From Rhabdornis inornatus (Eukaryota > Chordata > Aves > Passeriformes > Rhabdornithidae): 64,000 nucleotides of DNA. The translations under genes and the position numbers were made by a program. The notes beneath the pieces were generated by a model. That model was not told the DNA's origin. It worked only from the letters and a program-made list of their open reading frames with translations, and ran no database searches. Of this stretch, positions 35,816 to 48,003 are shown one piece after another (the first letter of the stretch is position 1; the number at the start of each line of letters is the position of its first letter). The stretch is taken from positions 520,042-584,041 of the forward strand of contig VWZS01001918.1 in assembly GCA_013397075.1 (NCBI GenBank), written 5' to 3'.

Positions 35816-37595
35816 CAAACAAAAACTAAATCATAACAAAACAGAATTACCTGTTTATAAACTCATATATATTTGTCTCTAGGCAGAATGACATTGCAAA
35901 ACATTACACATAATGTTAATAAAAATGACAGTTTTATATGTAATAAAAGTAGCAAACTTTAGCAATACTGAGTCTAGTTAACTCACAGAGAGTTCAGATG
36001 GCAACTTTTTTGTTCCTTTATCATTTTGCTCCCTCTCAATGACAGTTTAACTCATTGAGCCTCTGAATATTTTCTTCACAATTCAGGAAATAGTCACAAC
36101 CTAAATATACAGTGCCAGTAGGAAAAAGTGTAGACAGCATCCTTCTCAAAGTAGAAATATTTTATATAGCATCAGGGTCTCCATGTAAAAATATTTTTGA
36201 AGTGTATACAGTTATGCTTATCAATTATCCCGAATTCTTTTCCATATCTTTCTTTGAAACATGGTTTAGAGTTGCATCTCAACAGCTTGCCAAATTTCTG
36301 GACTATCGAAGATTTTCATCTTAACTGCATGGACATCAGCCCTACTGATCTTTGAAGGGCTAAACATCATGCAAAAGAAAAGCCCTTTGCATAAATATCC
36401 TTTGTTCTTTCTCTTATCTGTTGTTTCCACAGAGAATTGCTTTGGCTACCAAACCGCTTTCCCAATTCAAAAGGGTAAGAAAGTGGGACATGATTAGGAC
36501 ATAGGACATAGGAATTAGTAGAAGAAAGGAGGGATAGGTTAAAAAAGGATTTTAGAAAAAAAAGAAAAAGGAATAAGGTAGAGAAAAAGAAAATAATAAA
36601 ATGAAACTAAGATTCAGTAAATCAAGAAAAAGAAGATCAGGGAAAGGGTGCAACTGGTATTGATGGAAGAATAAAAAGTAAAATCTTACGCTATGAAATG
36701 CAAGCTCTTATTCAGGTCTTGGAGATGATATGACTGTGACAATCAGCCATACATGAGACACACCAAACATGAAAAATATTTGCAAAACTAAAAAGTAGAT
36801 TTCATCCTCAGAAGAATTGTAATGAAAATGTAGAATTCAATAGAATTCATTAATATTATAGTAAAATTACTTTTATAATTTTGATGTCTTTTTTGTTGGC
36901 ACAAAAGAATAAAATAAAACTATTTTATCCACAAAGGCGTTGCTACTTGGCAGCACACTACTTCAATTCTATAGCAACCCTCTGGTTTATGTTACAAAGT
37001 AGTTCTGAATTCTGAAGACATTGACATATCTGTAAGAAGTGGATTCTAAAACAGAGGGGTTTTGTTGAATTAAATATGAAAAGGAATAATGTAATCAGTA
37101 CAGAACTACTTGTCTTACTTATTTTATATGGAGTTCAATACAAATCTCAACTAATATGTGTTTCACTTATCAGTGTGATCAAGTTTTCAACTTCTGTTGT
37201 GTCACAGAATATTCTAGTGGCACCATATGACTGTGAATTGCACTATCAAATCCAGAAGTACTGCACATGGAATCAGGAAAACTGCTGTGAGACTACATAC
37301 TTGGTTCCTGTTTGTCATCTTTAGAGTTTTCTGAGGAACAGTAGTGTCTGATAGGATAGCTACTCCTGCTGGTTTCACATCAGTCAAAATACAGAACTGT
37401 CATTTTATCATCTTGTGGTAAGGGAGTAAATGAAATGATTGAAAGCAAATATTCCCTCATTCAAAATATTCAGTCCTGTGTTCCTTTATTTCCAGTCCAG
37501 TAACTGTTGCTTGATTCCCAGTCTTTCACTAGTCATACAGTACAGTATCATGTGGTGCTGAAAAAAAGTCTGATAAATTTCCATCATACTTCAGA
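35816..37595. other. Unique DNA with purine-rich patch
   Basis: No gene seen. 36470-36660 is strongly A/G-biased on the plus strand (AGGACATAGGACATAGGA, then AGAAAAAGAAAA-type words), giving a polypurine tract of nearly 200 bases with scattered interruptions. Confidence 0.55.
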
Positions 37596-38066
37596 GATCA
37601 CAGAATCATTTAAGTTGTAAAACACCTCCAAGTTCATTGAGTCCAACATTTGGCCAAACTCTACCATGTCAGCTAAATCTTAGCAGCAAATCCAACCATT
37701 CCTTGGACACCTTCAGATAACGACTCCACAGCTTCCCTGGGCAGTCTGTTCCAATGCTTAACCCTTTCCATGAATAAAGGCTTTGTGATGAACAACCTGA
37801 ACCTTCCCTGGTTCAGCTTAAGGCCATTTCCCCTTGTCCTGTCACTGGCTGCCTGGGGGAAGAGATCAACCCCCATCTGGCTGTAGCCTCCTTTCAGGGA
37901 GTTGTAGAGAGTAATAAGGTCTTCCAAGCTTCCCTTTCTCTCAGCTAAACAACCCCAGCTCTCTCAGCTGCTTCTCATATGAATTATTCTCTAGACCTTT
38001 CATCAGCTCCATTCCCTTTCTCTGGACATGCTCCAGCACATCAATATCTTTCTTGAAGTGAGGGGT
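37596..38066 (-). mobile_element. CR1 LINE 3' fragment
   Basis: The plus strand starts GATCACAGAATCATTTAAG and GAGTCCAACATTTGG, the CR1 3' end. It continues through CACAGCTTCCCTGGGCAGTC, AAGGCCATTTCCCCTTGTCC, AGGGAGTTGTAGAGAGTAAT and CAACCCCAGCTCTCTCAGCT to TCTTTCTTGAAGTGAGGGG, all typical CR1 blocks in reverse orientation. It reaches into the ORF2 C-terminal region, but the frame is not preserved as a protein. Followed after about 30 bases by a long T tract. Confidence 0.93.
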
Positions 38067-38098
38067 CTGTGTGAGAGGATTTGTTTCAATTAGGGAGA

Positions 38099-38160
38099 TT
38101 TTTTGTGTGTTTTTGTGTGTTTTGTTTCTTTTTCCTTCTTCTTCTTTTTTTTTTTTTTTT

Positions 38161-38205
<45 letters not shown>

Positions 38206-38216
38206 TTTTTTTTTTT
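38099..38216. repeat. Long T-rich tract with 38-base T run
   Basis: Starts with GTGTGTTTTTGTGTG and CTTCTTCTTC words, then 16 T, TA, an uninterrupted run of 38 T (38163-38200), AA, and 14 T. Frames through it (poly-Phe on plus, poly-Lys on minus) are meaningless. Homopolymer length is likely uncertain in the assembly. Confidence 0.97.
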
Positions 38217-39296
38217 GGCTGGGGTGGGGAAAATGTGTGTTTGTGTCTGTCAGTCTGCTTTGTTTGTCTGTTTTACCCAAATATGACATAAGATCAATGC
38301 CAACTGGAAGAACAACTACACAACTGTTTTCATCAGCAGCCTGATAACTGCTTTATTATAATAAAAGTCTTCTGTTATCCTTTATTTTTCCTGTCTTTTA
38401 TAATTAGTAGTTGCTGTCTAGTATAGTACCATGCACTAGGATGAGGGATAAGATTTTCCCTTATTGTTCTCTAGCCAATCACAACAAGATCACAACAGGA
38501 CTATCAAAAATTTAAAAGACCATTCTGAAACTCACTATATAATTAACTGGCAGCCAAAACAAGTGCAATTTCCACTTCTTCCAGAGGCATTCCCCTCTGT
38601 AGAAGGAAGGATAACTTTTCGTGTTTGAGAATTCCCATGGTTCTCATTGGGATGCATTGAAAAACTGAGTTTTGTGTTCACTAGGGATTGCATGCATATT
38701 GTTAGGCCAAAAGCAATAAATATAGGAAAGGGAGAGTGTGTTGTAAAGAGTCGTGTCTTGTAAAGAGTTATGCCATGCAAAGGGAGTAAAAAAAAGTTAA
38801 AGAATGGAAACATTCTGTGTGAAACATTAGTTTCTTGGCCACAGTAAGCATGGGAGATTAATCCAAGTACCATTAATGTTTAAATCAAACAAAGAAACAT
38901 CACAGATGATGATCATGTTTCTTTTTTTTCTGAAATCAGTGAAAAACACACAATTATCGTAATCTTCTTCATTCAGACACAAAGAAGGAGACTAAACTGT
39001 TAATGGCCAGTTCCAAGGCAAAATGAAATGCAAAGATGGAGATTTCAATACTAGTTCAAAATGTGTGTGATCACAATCAGTGGTTCAAAAACCAACAGCT
39101 TGATAAACCATGACATAGGAATGGCAATGAGATTATCATGACAGCTATCAGCAAATCTGTATTCTACTTCTAGAGAAACAGAGCTAGTAGCTAAGACTGA
39201 AAAAACAAGAAAATGCCCAAATATTTTTATAGTCAGAATAAGTCCCACAAATAAGGGTGGAATTAGAACTAGAACTAGTGGTTACATATAAAAAGA
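38217..39296. other. Unique DNA, no gene seen
   Basis: No mobile element or exon recognised. A 112-codon minus frame at 38535-38873 has no domain and is not called. Confidence 0.5.
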
Positions 39297-39311
39297 GGGG
39301 GGGGGGGGGGG
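39297..39311. repeat. G15 homopolymer
   Basis: Fifteen consecutive G preceded by AAAAGA. Capable of G-quadruplex or slippage. A common site of sequencing error. Confidence 0.95.
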
Positions 39312-39611
39312 AGAATCATAGAAGCAATGAGGCAAGTAATCCATTTTTTCTATGGATTGATAACACCAATCTTAATTTCAGAGAAGAAAAGGATGGAAAG
39401 AGATCATTATCCTTTTTCATATCTCTGGTCTCTTGTGCTACCTATACACATACAAGTATGTGTACACTTGTGCTGTCTATGCACCGATATACTTCAGTGC
39501 TGAGAAAGATGGGATGCTGTCATTACTGCTTTTTGTGCTGCTAGTTATAGTTAGTGCTATTTTGTTTCCAATCTCCATTGTAATACTGTCATTTTCTTCT
39601 ATTTACATTGA

Positions 39612-39612
39612 N
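39612..39612. other. Ambiguous base (N)
   Basis: Single undetermined base in otherwise continuous sequence. Not a scaffold gap. Confidence 0.99.
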
Positions 39613-41170
39613 TTTCCATTACATCAACATATAACATCTCTTAAGCTGGATCTCTCTTCTATGCATAAGGGTTGAAAAACTTTCAACTATGCAACTAATA
39701 GGGACAGAAAAAATGGGAGAGCAGGAAGAAAAAAGCATCTTTCATACACTAGCTTGAAATTTGCAAATTTCAAATATACACAATAGAATATTTGTCCATA
39801 TGCAAGGAATTATCAGTTTATGATAGTTATGAAATCCAAAAACATTTTGTGATCTTACTCTTTGTATAAAGGCCTGTCTGGGATGTTCTGGAGGACAACG
39901 ATTTTTCACCAAAAAGAAGAAAGATTCACTTTTGTTTATGCTTAATATGTAGCAGGAAAAATCCCCCAACCTGGTGGTACAGACTTTTAATGAAACAACC
40001 TGCTTTGTGCAAAAGTGACATTGGAAAATTATTTGTTACACTGAAAACTTCTAGAGCTGCTTCATACAGCCATTGAAAAGAGTCACTAGTGCAGCTCAAC
40101 ATTCAGGAAGCTCCAGAGATCTAAATGTACTGTAACCCAAATCAATGATAAAAGAATTGAGTAAAGAGCAAAAATTGAGTAAGGAGCAACAGATCTCACC
40201 TGATGCTGTGTTGATTGCACAGTGACATTGCAATCAAAAGGCTGCAAACAAAAGCTTCAGTGTCTGAATGTGAAGCAGAGCTCCAAGGTCAGCTAACCTA
40301 CACATTGGCTCATCCCAGAATGCCCTCCTCCTCTCTCATGTCCAGTGAATCTGGAAAGCCAGTTAAGGATTAAAAGGTGTTATGGTCAGAATAAATTGTG
40401 ACCTTTGGGTACATAAAAGGCATAAACCTCCTGCCATTGCATCACTGGGAGGTCTGTTCTCACTTACTGATAATCAGCTGAATCTGTGTACTGATGGAAA
40501 GCTACCTGCACTTACAGGGCAATATAGCTTCTCCCCCTTAGCTAGGATCAGATTTGGTGATTCTGTTATTGTTGGTTCCTGAAATAAGATTTCTGTAACA
40601 TGCAGAGAGATGAACTCTACAGAATCAAGAGTTAGTTTATAAGTCTGCTAAGGCAAACTTCTTCAGCCAATGAACCCAACATGAAGCCTATAGTGGTGTA
40701 GTCCCCCTAACAGAAGATAGAGTAGAAAGTATTATTTTGACTTTTCTCCAAACATTCTTCTTCTGTTCAACACTGATGAAGAAAACATATTGTGCCGTAT
40801 GGATTTAGGGTCTCAAAAGGACATTGACTGTCTTATCTCTTTAATAACTTTGTTATCTTGTTCTACAGTAGCATAGCATAAATGATTCTCTTTTAAAAAT
40901 AGAATTTAAAGTGCATACATGTGTTTGGGGAGCAGCATAAACTTTGAGACAGCAAGAACTGCTTCTGCACATCATGTGCCATATTTCATGGGTCTTGAAA
41001 TCAGGTGGTTCAGTAATTGACCTGGAAGAATTTGGAGGCAGTAAAAGAGAAATGAGAGAAAGGTGAGGTAAAAAGACAGAAGAGGAGTATACAAGGAGAA
41101 CTTCTGAGGCACAAAAAAATGAGTAGACAAAGAGAAGAAGCTAGACTGGGAAGGGAGCTTGATTAGGAAG

Positions 41171-41206
41171 AAAAAGGGCTAGAAGAACCTAAAAAGGGCT
41201 AGATGT
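41171..41206. repeat. 20-bp tandem duplication
   Basis: AAAAAGGGCTAGAAGAACCT followed directly by AAAAAGGGCTAGATG: 1.8 copies of a 20-base unit inside a purine-rich patch. Confidence 0.85.
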
Positions 41207-44200
41207 GAAACATCTATTTAAATGAAAGAAGTTATGAACTAGAGAGTAAGAAAAGTGCACGTATAGTGAGGTGGAGACATAGTCAAAGGAATGAAGTGAA
41301 GGAGCAAAGAAACTTGAAGGGAAGTTAAGTAATTGGTCTGAAGGAGTAAAACTTAATTGAGTAGCAAAAAGGAGGAGAACAGAGCAAGCAGATTTTCTCA
41401 AGGGAGTTTGGGTAAGAAGTTCCACTTGCTGTGAGTTTTAGATGAGATTTTGTGAATGTTTGGTTTGAGAAGCAGAATATCTTTGTGAAATAGAATCCAA
41501 TGGAAATTTCTTGTGCTGAGTGCTTATCAGCTGTGAAGATGAAAGGCAGTAATGTGGGAATTAGTAATAGAATAATTAATACATTGTTAAAAGGATAAGA
41601 CAATATATGCTTTAGGTTCAGAAATCTGCTAAGGAGCAGTTTTGTCTAGTAATCCTTCCTCTATACAAATATAGTGGGGCTTGGTTTGTTTCTGTTTCTT
41701 GCAGTTTTGTTTTTTTTTTAATGTATAAAAAAATTCCTTCTTTCAGTGCTTTACAAGGTTTTTATCTTAGATTTTTTTCTTTCATGTGATTTCACTCAGG
41801 ATAACTGATTAAGATAAGCTGCATATGATCCAAGACATCCATATCACCTATTGGCGTGTCTGAAAAGTACTTGCTTGTGCTTTCCTTCTTCATCTTGTCA
41901 TCCTTCCAGGATGCACATGCCCATCCCTAGGACTTTGGAGATATGACTATGTACCTTATCCCCAAATATCTGAGCTATTTATGAGCTTTTATGCTGCTGG
42001 AATACAGGAGACCACCTACCTGTAGTACAAGTGTTAGCTTTTGAAATAAACAAGAATTTCCCCACTAGAGATTAATTCTTTTGACTTTCTAATGTTGTCT
42101 ACCTCTATTTTCTAAATCATGGTTATATGAATCTCAGGGAAGGGTGCAAGTACTGAGTAACTCCCAGAGATACTTAAGTCAAAATAAATCCCAAGACTAT
42201 TCTATAACAGAGAAAATTTTTCTTTTATGTTGTTTTTAAGTTCTGGAGGCGCTTTCTTTGTGTGCTTAGATGCACTTCAGATTGAATAGACAGACAGATG
42301 CTCATACATCTAAGATCTTTTGTGATTTAAAGATAGTGAGGAAATGGGTGGTCTTCAAATCTTCCTAAGAACCCTAGTTAGCCAGGAAGAATACTAATAA
42401 CAAGTCATGGTTTAGTCAGACAGATTATATTGAGATCTTTTATAAAGAAGTGTAATTAAACTAATGCATAAATTTCTAGTCCATCTTAGCTGGATTTAGT
42501 TCTGTTCCTGTCTATTGGCTATACAATTTATTAGTGAATAAATAATCTGATATAATGATGAGAACTCTCTTCTTCCCATTTAAGTTTCTTTCCACTGTGT
42601 TTCCTCATGGCTCCTTATGACACCAAGGCTCTTTTGTTCGTGGTGCTAAATGACCCATTTACAACTAAAAATAGGGATATGGTCTCTCAGAACTGGTAGC
42701 AAAGCTCACTAGTCGTGGGATCATGTTGGGAAATTGTATCTGTGACACTGAGTGTTTTCATGCCAGGGATATAAGAACCCACATTTCTCTGATGATGCAT
42801 TAGTTTCAAATTTGATAAGGATCATTAAGAGCAGCTTTGAGGGGTGAAACAGTGATGAGTGTTCCATGTTAGTCTAGTCCATGGACTTAATGTCATTTTT
42901 CTTCTGAAGTGGAATCAACACCTGAGTCAAAATACCACTGCTTTCCTCAGTGTTTGATTCAAATAATTCTCTATGTGGTATTTCCTAAATTCTATAGATT
43001 CAAATTTCTGGACTCTTCTTATCTACAAAACCTGTGGTCTGTCAATGAGTCCTTTTGCATAAGACATTCCCCAAATGTAGACTACTGCTACCTGGTATTT
43101 TTTCCTATACTGTTACTTAATTATCAAAATTAGAGTTTCTATTTCCCCCTCAATTTCTATTACATTGCAGAGTATTTTGCCAGCTAAAGAAAATGAAAGT
43201 TTTCCAGTATTTTCTGAATTTGTTTTGTCCACAAGTCTAGTGGTCTTCTGTCCAGTTTATCAGTTATCTAATGAAGATTCAGACTTCTGGGTTTGTTTTT
43301 CTTTTTTTTTTCTTACCGTACAAAGTAGGATCACAAAATTATTATCTTGCAAAAATACTTCTCTTGCTTTATTCACCAAGATTAAGTGTTCTTAACTGTT
43401 TATGGTATCAAACATTGAATAAAATACCAGATAACACTGATACAACTAATTAATAATGATTGATCATGCATAAATGTACCCATTTTTTACAGAACAGTAA
43501 AATATATCCTAATTACTAAAGTTTGTGTAAAGCTTAGAATAGATCTAATGCCTTCCCTACATTCTTGATTTTATTTTTTATCAGTCTTGCTCCAGGCCTA
43601 CTGAAAAATTATAACTTCCCCCAATTACATATCAGATCCTATAAATTTATCAGGAAAGTAGTTAAGAAACCAGACTTCTATAGCAGACCATAAATGTTGC
43701 CTCTAATATTTTTTTACCTTCCTTTTTTAATAACAGCAGTCCCTTTATCACTTGTCATCCAAATCTTCAAGAGTTACAAATGTTTAGGCCCAGGAGTCTC
43801 AAGGGTTACAGAAATATAAACATTCATTTACCATGCCGTCCCTTGGGAGAATAGTCTGTCTATAAGCCTGGTAAAATAATAGGGAAAGAGATGCTCTACT
43901 CTGAGAATTTCAGTTTGCCAGTGAATATTTTCCAGTGTTTACTTGAGCTACAGAACCAAAAATGCATTCCTATGAAAACTGGAAGTGACAATAAAAAATA
44001 CTTCTTATAATATGATTTAAAAGTGCTGTTCAGATTATTTACATAGTTCTTAAACTTCATTGAAACTTGTTCTCTCTCTATAATGTATTGTAGCATCCAA
44101 GAAATCTTGAATGTCATTGCTTATCTTACTTTAATTAATGTAACTTAAAATGTTTAATTAATCTGGAGTCTTATTAGAAATAGCGTAACTGAAAATCAAG

Positions 44201-45239
44201 TTTTGAGAACAAAAGGAGAAAACAGGAATAGGAGGATTTAAGAAAACTAAAATTAATCTTGTTCTGTAGATGAATTGATTTTTATTCCATTATTTACTTT
44301 TCTATGATTCTTGCTAGCGATTTGGATTTTATTTGTGCAGAAGAAACATTTTACCAGATATATAGCTTGCTTTACATAACAATGTTAAAAAAAAAAAATA
44401 CTTTTATCACTTTCCACTTTAAGATCCCAAAGCACTTAATAAATATTTATTAATTAAGCTTCTTTCCCAATTCTTTGAAAATAAGCGCACTATAGATTAC
44501 TATTTATAGATTGGAAAACTAAGCCATAGCATGCTGAAGTCAGTTGGCTACCACCACAAAACACGTGCCAGCCTGAGACAGCAAGAGGAACTTGGGGCCT
44601 GGTCCTTCATGGTTTTGGGTTCTGTATGTAATTGGTGGCACCTTTGTTGGGTGTGCATAAGGAACTGCTGGTTTGGAAAGTCAGCTCCGTGGCAATGTTT
44701 AATTCATTTCAGATTGGTCTAAGCAATAACACCAAAACACACAATGTTATGTGGGGATGAGATTCCAATCACTGGTGCATTATCTACTAAAAACCAATTC
44801 CTCCCTGTTTTGACCCCCTCTCATCAGATGCCACAGGGCTGTGTTCACTCTTAAAGAAGCTTTTGCCTTATAAAAGTGCGATGTTCTTTTTAAGAAGTAC
44901 AACTGTGTAGATGTGTTTGCATTTTGGCATTGATTTTTTTCACTCATTTAAATTTCTTCTCCATCTGAAATTTTTCGGTGAACAGAGAAGGAAAGAAACC
45001 CCTTGTGCACCAGTTTTTAGATTTTAAAAAATATTCAAGCAATATTAAAATATTTTTGAGTTTTTTTCCTTTGTTTAGAAATATGAGATTTAAAAATTGT
45101 CATTAGGACACAATAAAGCAGTTTAACTCAATTTAGCAGCAAAGTCAGTGTTTTTCCAAGCTATTAAGTTAGTGCCTTATTAAAATCCCAGTGGCACTGA
45201 AGTATCTGAGGTGGGGAAAAAAAGGTTAAACTGCATATC

Positions 45240-45870
45240 AACTACTGAAGGGAGCTGAAAGGATGTAGAGCCCAATTAAACCTTCAGCACTGCTCTTTCT
45301 CATAAACACTTGCTACTTTATTCCCTCTGGAACACATTTCGAGGCAGCTGAAGTGGGAACCCAGCAAGAACCTTTTCATGAGATTTCTGTTATTGAGCCT
45401 CAGGTCCAGCCCAGTCCTTCTGGGTGAAAGGCTTCATACTCCCTCTCTATTAATCATCATCTGGCCTTCTAACACCTGGGACTGACTCCAGCTCCCACTG
45501 TTGCTATATTGACAATATTCCCTGTTGATTTCCTCATTTTCTCAGCCAAGGCTGGAATGACCTCTTTAAAATTCTTTATAAACGTCCGTAATTGCCGCAT
45601 CAAACTTCAATTCATTACTTTCCCAGGCCTCATGTATTTTGATGATATGAAAGTTGACCGCATTTACATGCAAATTGAAGTTTTATATTAATAAGGGCCA
45701 GTAAAAAGAGATTGCATGGTAATACTCCATTATGACTTTTAAATACATTTGCCCATGTCTCGACTTGGCATTAGCATGGTCAGACCATGAGGAAATCATG
45801 TTGGTCTGATTGCAATTTTGTTTTCCAATTGAAAGTACAATTTCATCAGGTTTCCCTGTCATTTCTAATA
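45240..45870. promoter_or_regulatory. Strong candidate conserved non-coding element
   Basis: The most enhancer-like block of the window: about 630 bases of high-complexity sequence with CpGs retained (AAACGTCCGTAATTGCCGCA near 45580; GTTGACCGCA near 45653; GTCTCGAC near 45757). It has a perfect POU octamer ATGCAAAT at 45668-45675 and homeodomain cores (CTATTAATCATC near 45447, TATTAATAAGG near 45686). A perfect CATGGTC-A-GACCATG palindrome lies at 45775-45789, with a third half-site ATGTTGGTCTGA shortly after. Frames across it are short and unrecognised. This is typical of deeply conserved vertebrate developmental enhancers, but alignment is needed to prove it. Confidence 0.48.
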
Positions 45871-47934
45871 ATGACTTAAGTTTGCTTGCTAAATTGAAGA
45901 ATTTCTCCAGGCCTCTATATGAACTGGGAAACAGGTGAGGAGACAGCTGCTTCTATACGAAGTGCTTCATTATGAACTACCACTATATTCAACCCCATAA
46001 GGCTTGTTTGATGATAGAAACAAAATTACTGAAGGTCTAGTGCAGCTGAGATTGATTATCTTAAGCATTAACTTTTAACATAAAACTTTGGAAGCCCAAT
46101 AGTTCATCTCTGAACAAGTCTCCAATACACTGATCCAAGGTCCTCAACCTTTTAGACTACTATTCCATTGTTTGGCCTCAGATTTTACATGCTGTTATAT
46201 TCCAGCAGTCTGCAGAAAAGGGATCCTGTATATTAATGTGAAAATTCAAGAAATCACTTTTCTACATACATCCTATTAGGAATGCTAGAGATGATGTAAT
46301 CACAATATCATTCAAGTCATTCATTCATTCATCAAATATGATGAATATCATTCATCAAATCAAATCCATGACCCTATGAAATAACATTCATGTTACTGAT
46401 TATATATATATAATTGCATTTCTCATTGGACAATGACAAAATTTAAAAAACCTTGTGTATCAATGGCAGGTTACATGAGAATTAAAAGCTGAAAGAATGG
46501 TCCTTATAGTTCTAATATCACAGGTATTCCTAAATACTGTTAAATATACATTTTGGGAATGCTTCTGTAAAGATCAGCAATGCTGCCAAGGAGTAATAGC
46601 AAAGTTCTTTCATAAAACATGCTTATGTAAAAGTATATATGATATTATGTTAAAAAGTCAAGTAAAAATGCAGCTAGTTTATTCATGTAGAGGCTTTTTG
46701 CACTCCAAGAGCCCTCAGGGTCAGTGGGATTACCAGCAAAACACATAAATAGGAGCTTGTTTGTGAAACTCTTGCTTTCCACTATAATCTTCTAAAACAG
46801 CAGTAGGTGACAGGCCTTGAATGTGCACATTTGTCATTACAATAATTTTGGAAATAGCTGATGTGGTAGAGTTGGACTGTACACTTGCTACTTAAAAATT
46901 AAGCTGTGATCCAGTAGGACCATTTGCTTAGGTAGGTTTCACCTGTTTCTGCAGTCTTACAGACTTCTGTCAACTCAGAGGAGGATTCAGGCTCTTCTTA
47001 GATTAATCTTTATGTGAATATTGGGGTTGGAATTGATAGTTCACTACCATTTATATCTTCTCAGAAGTGTGCCTTGCTCAGGCTAAGCAGTTGGATGATA
47101 AAGCCCAATTTTATTAAAACACTTCTTCATTGTTCTCTTTTATATCAGATAAGTTTTCAACAGCAGCTTGAATAGAGAAAGGTCAATGAGCATATGATAA
47201 TACCATAACATTTCTTATCAGTGTTTATAATAGATGTTGAGGCTGGGAATTGTTTAACTTATCAAACCATGGTCTCAGTTGTCCCTATTTGCTATCAAAA
47301 TATGGTATTATGAATTTATTTGGTCGTTCTGCTTTCCAAACAAAAGCAACAACAAGTAAATTGCTTGTCCTAACAAAGTCTGGTCATTAGGATTATCATA
47401 TGCCTGAGGCAATGATCAGCTCTTTTAGTCCAGTGCACAAGAGATCAGTGCATTATTTCACAAGTTCCAATCCCTTAAGTATAATAGTCAAGATTGGACT
47501 GTTGGCAGCTTGAGTACAAGAGCCAAGGACAGAACAAATCTAAACTCCTCTTCAATTTTGGAAGTACACTTTTCTCTGCTTAAGTCAGCCTGAAAATTCA
47601 GGATGAGAGATCTTTACATTCAGCGATGCTAACTCCTTCTTTCATAGCCAAGTACTACATGCAGCTGCTTTGTCGGCCTGGGAGCAGTTGAGGAATAGAT
47701 TTCTTGCCTCTGGAAAGTCAGTTCTTCAAGTCTTTGAGAGGTGTTTTGCTTGTCTTGTTAGTCTCTATTGTGGTAACTTGCAAGAACAGAATTGATAATG
47801 AGGATACGAGTGCAAGAGTTTTTTCTTTGGGAAAGTGTGGATAACATAATTATGTTTGATTTCTACTGAAAATGGTCCTGTTGCTTAAAAAGAAAATAAT
47901 TTTTCTTGAAATACCTGAATAAGTCAGTGAGCAT
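45871..47934. other. Unique DNA, no gene seen
   Basis: Contains an ATTC/ATCA-rich microsatellite patch at 46316-46372 and a short TA run at 46400-46413. No exon or mobile element recognised. Confidence 0.5.
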
Positions 47935-47936
47935 AA

Positions 47937-48003
47937 ATATNAAATTGTTTAAGTTGGAAATTATCTTTTAGGCCATTGAGTCCAACTACTAAATAATCTG
48001 CCT
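47937..48003 (-). mobile_element. Short CR1 3'-end fragment
   Basis: AATTGTTTAAGTTGGAAATT and GGCCATTGAGTCCAACTACT match the reversed CR1 3' terminus pattern also seen near 37606. Only about 65 bases are recognisable, so it is either a very short 5'-truncated insertion or the remains of an old copy. One ambiguous base (47941) falls inside it. Confidence 0.65.

Larger units (their letters stand above)
39312..45239. other. Unique DNA, no gene seen
   Basis: About 5.9 kb without a recognised repeat family or exon. Holds an ambiguous base at 39612, a purine-rich patch at 41040-41330, a 20-bp tandem duplication at 41171-41206, and an A run at 44388-44398. Short frames, none recognisable. Confidence 0.5.

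Noticed and set aside
38081..38344. Poly-Phe and poly-Lys frames
   Set aside because: Pure artefact of the long T tract.
46316..46372. Repeated TCATTCATCAAAT words as possible CRISPR-like or tandem array
   Set aside because: Simple ATTC/ATCA microsatellite expansion with no regular spacers.
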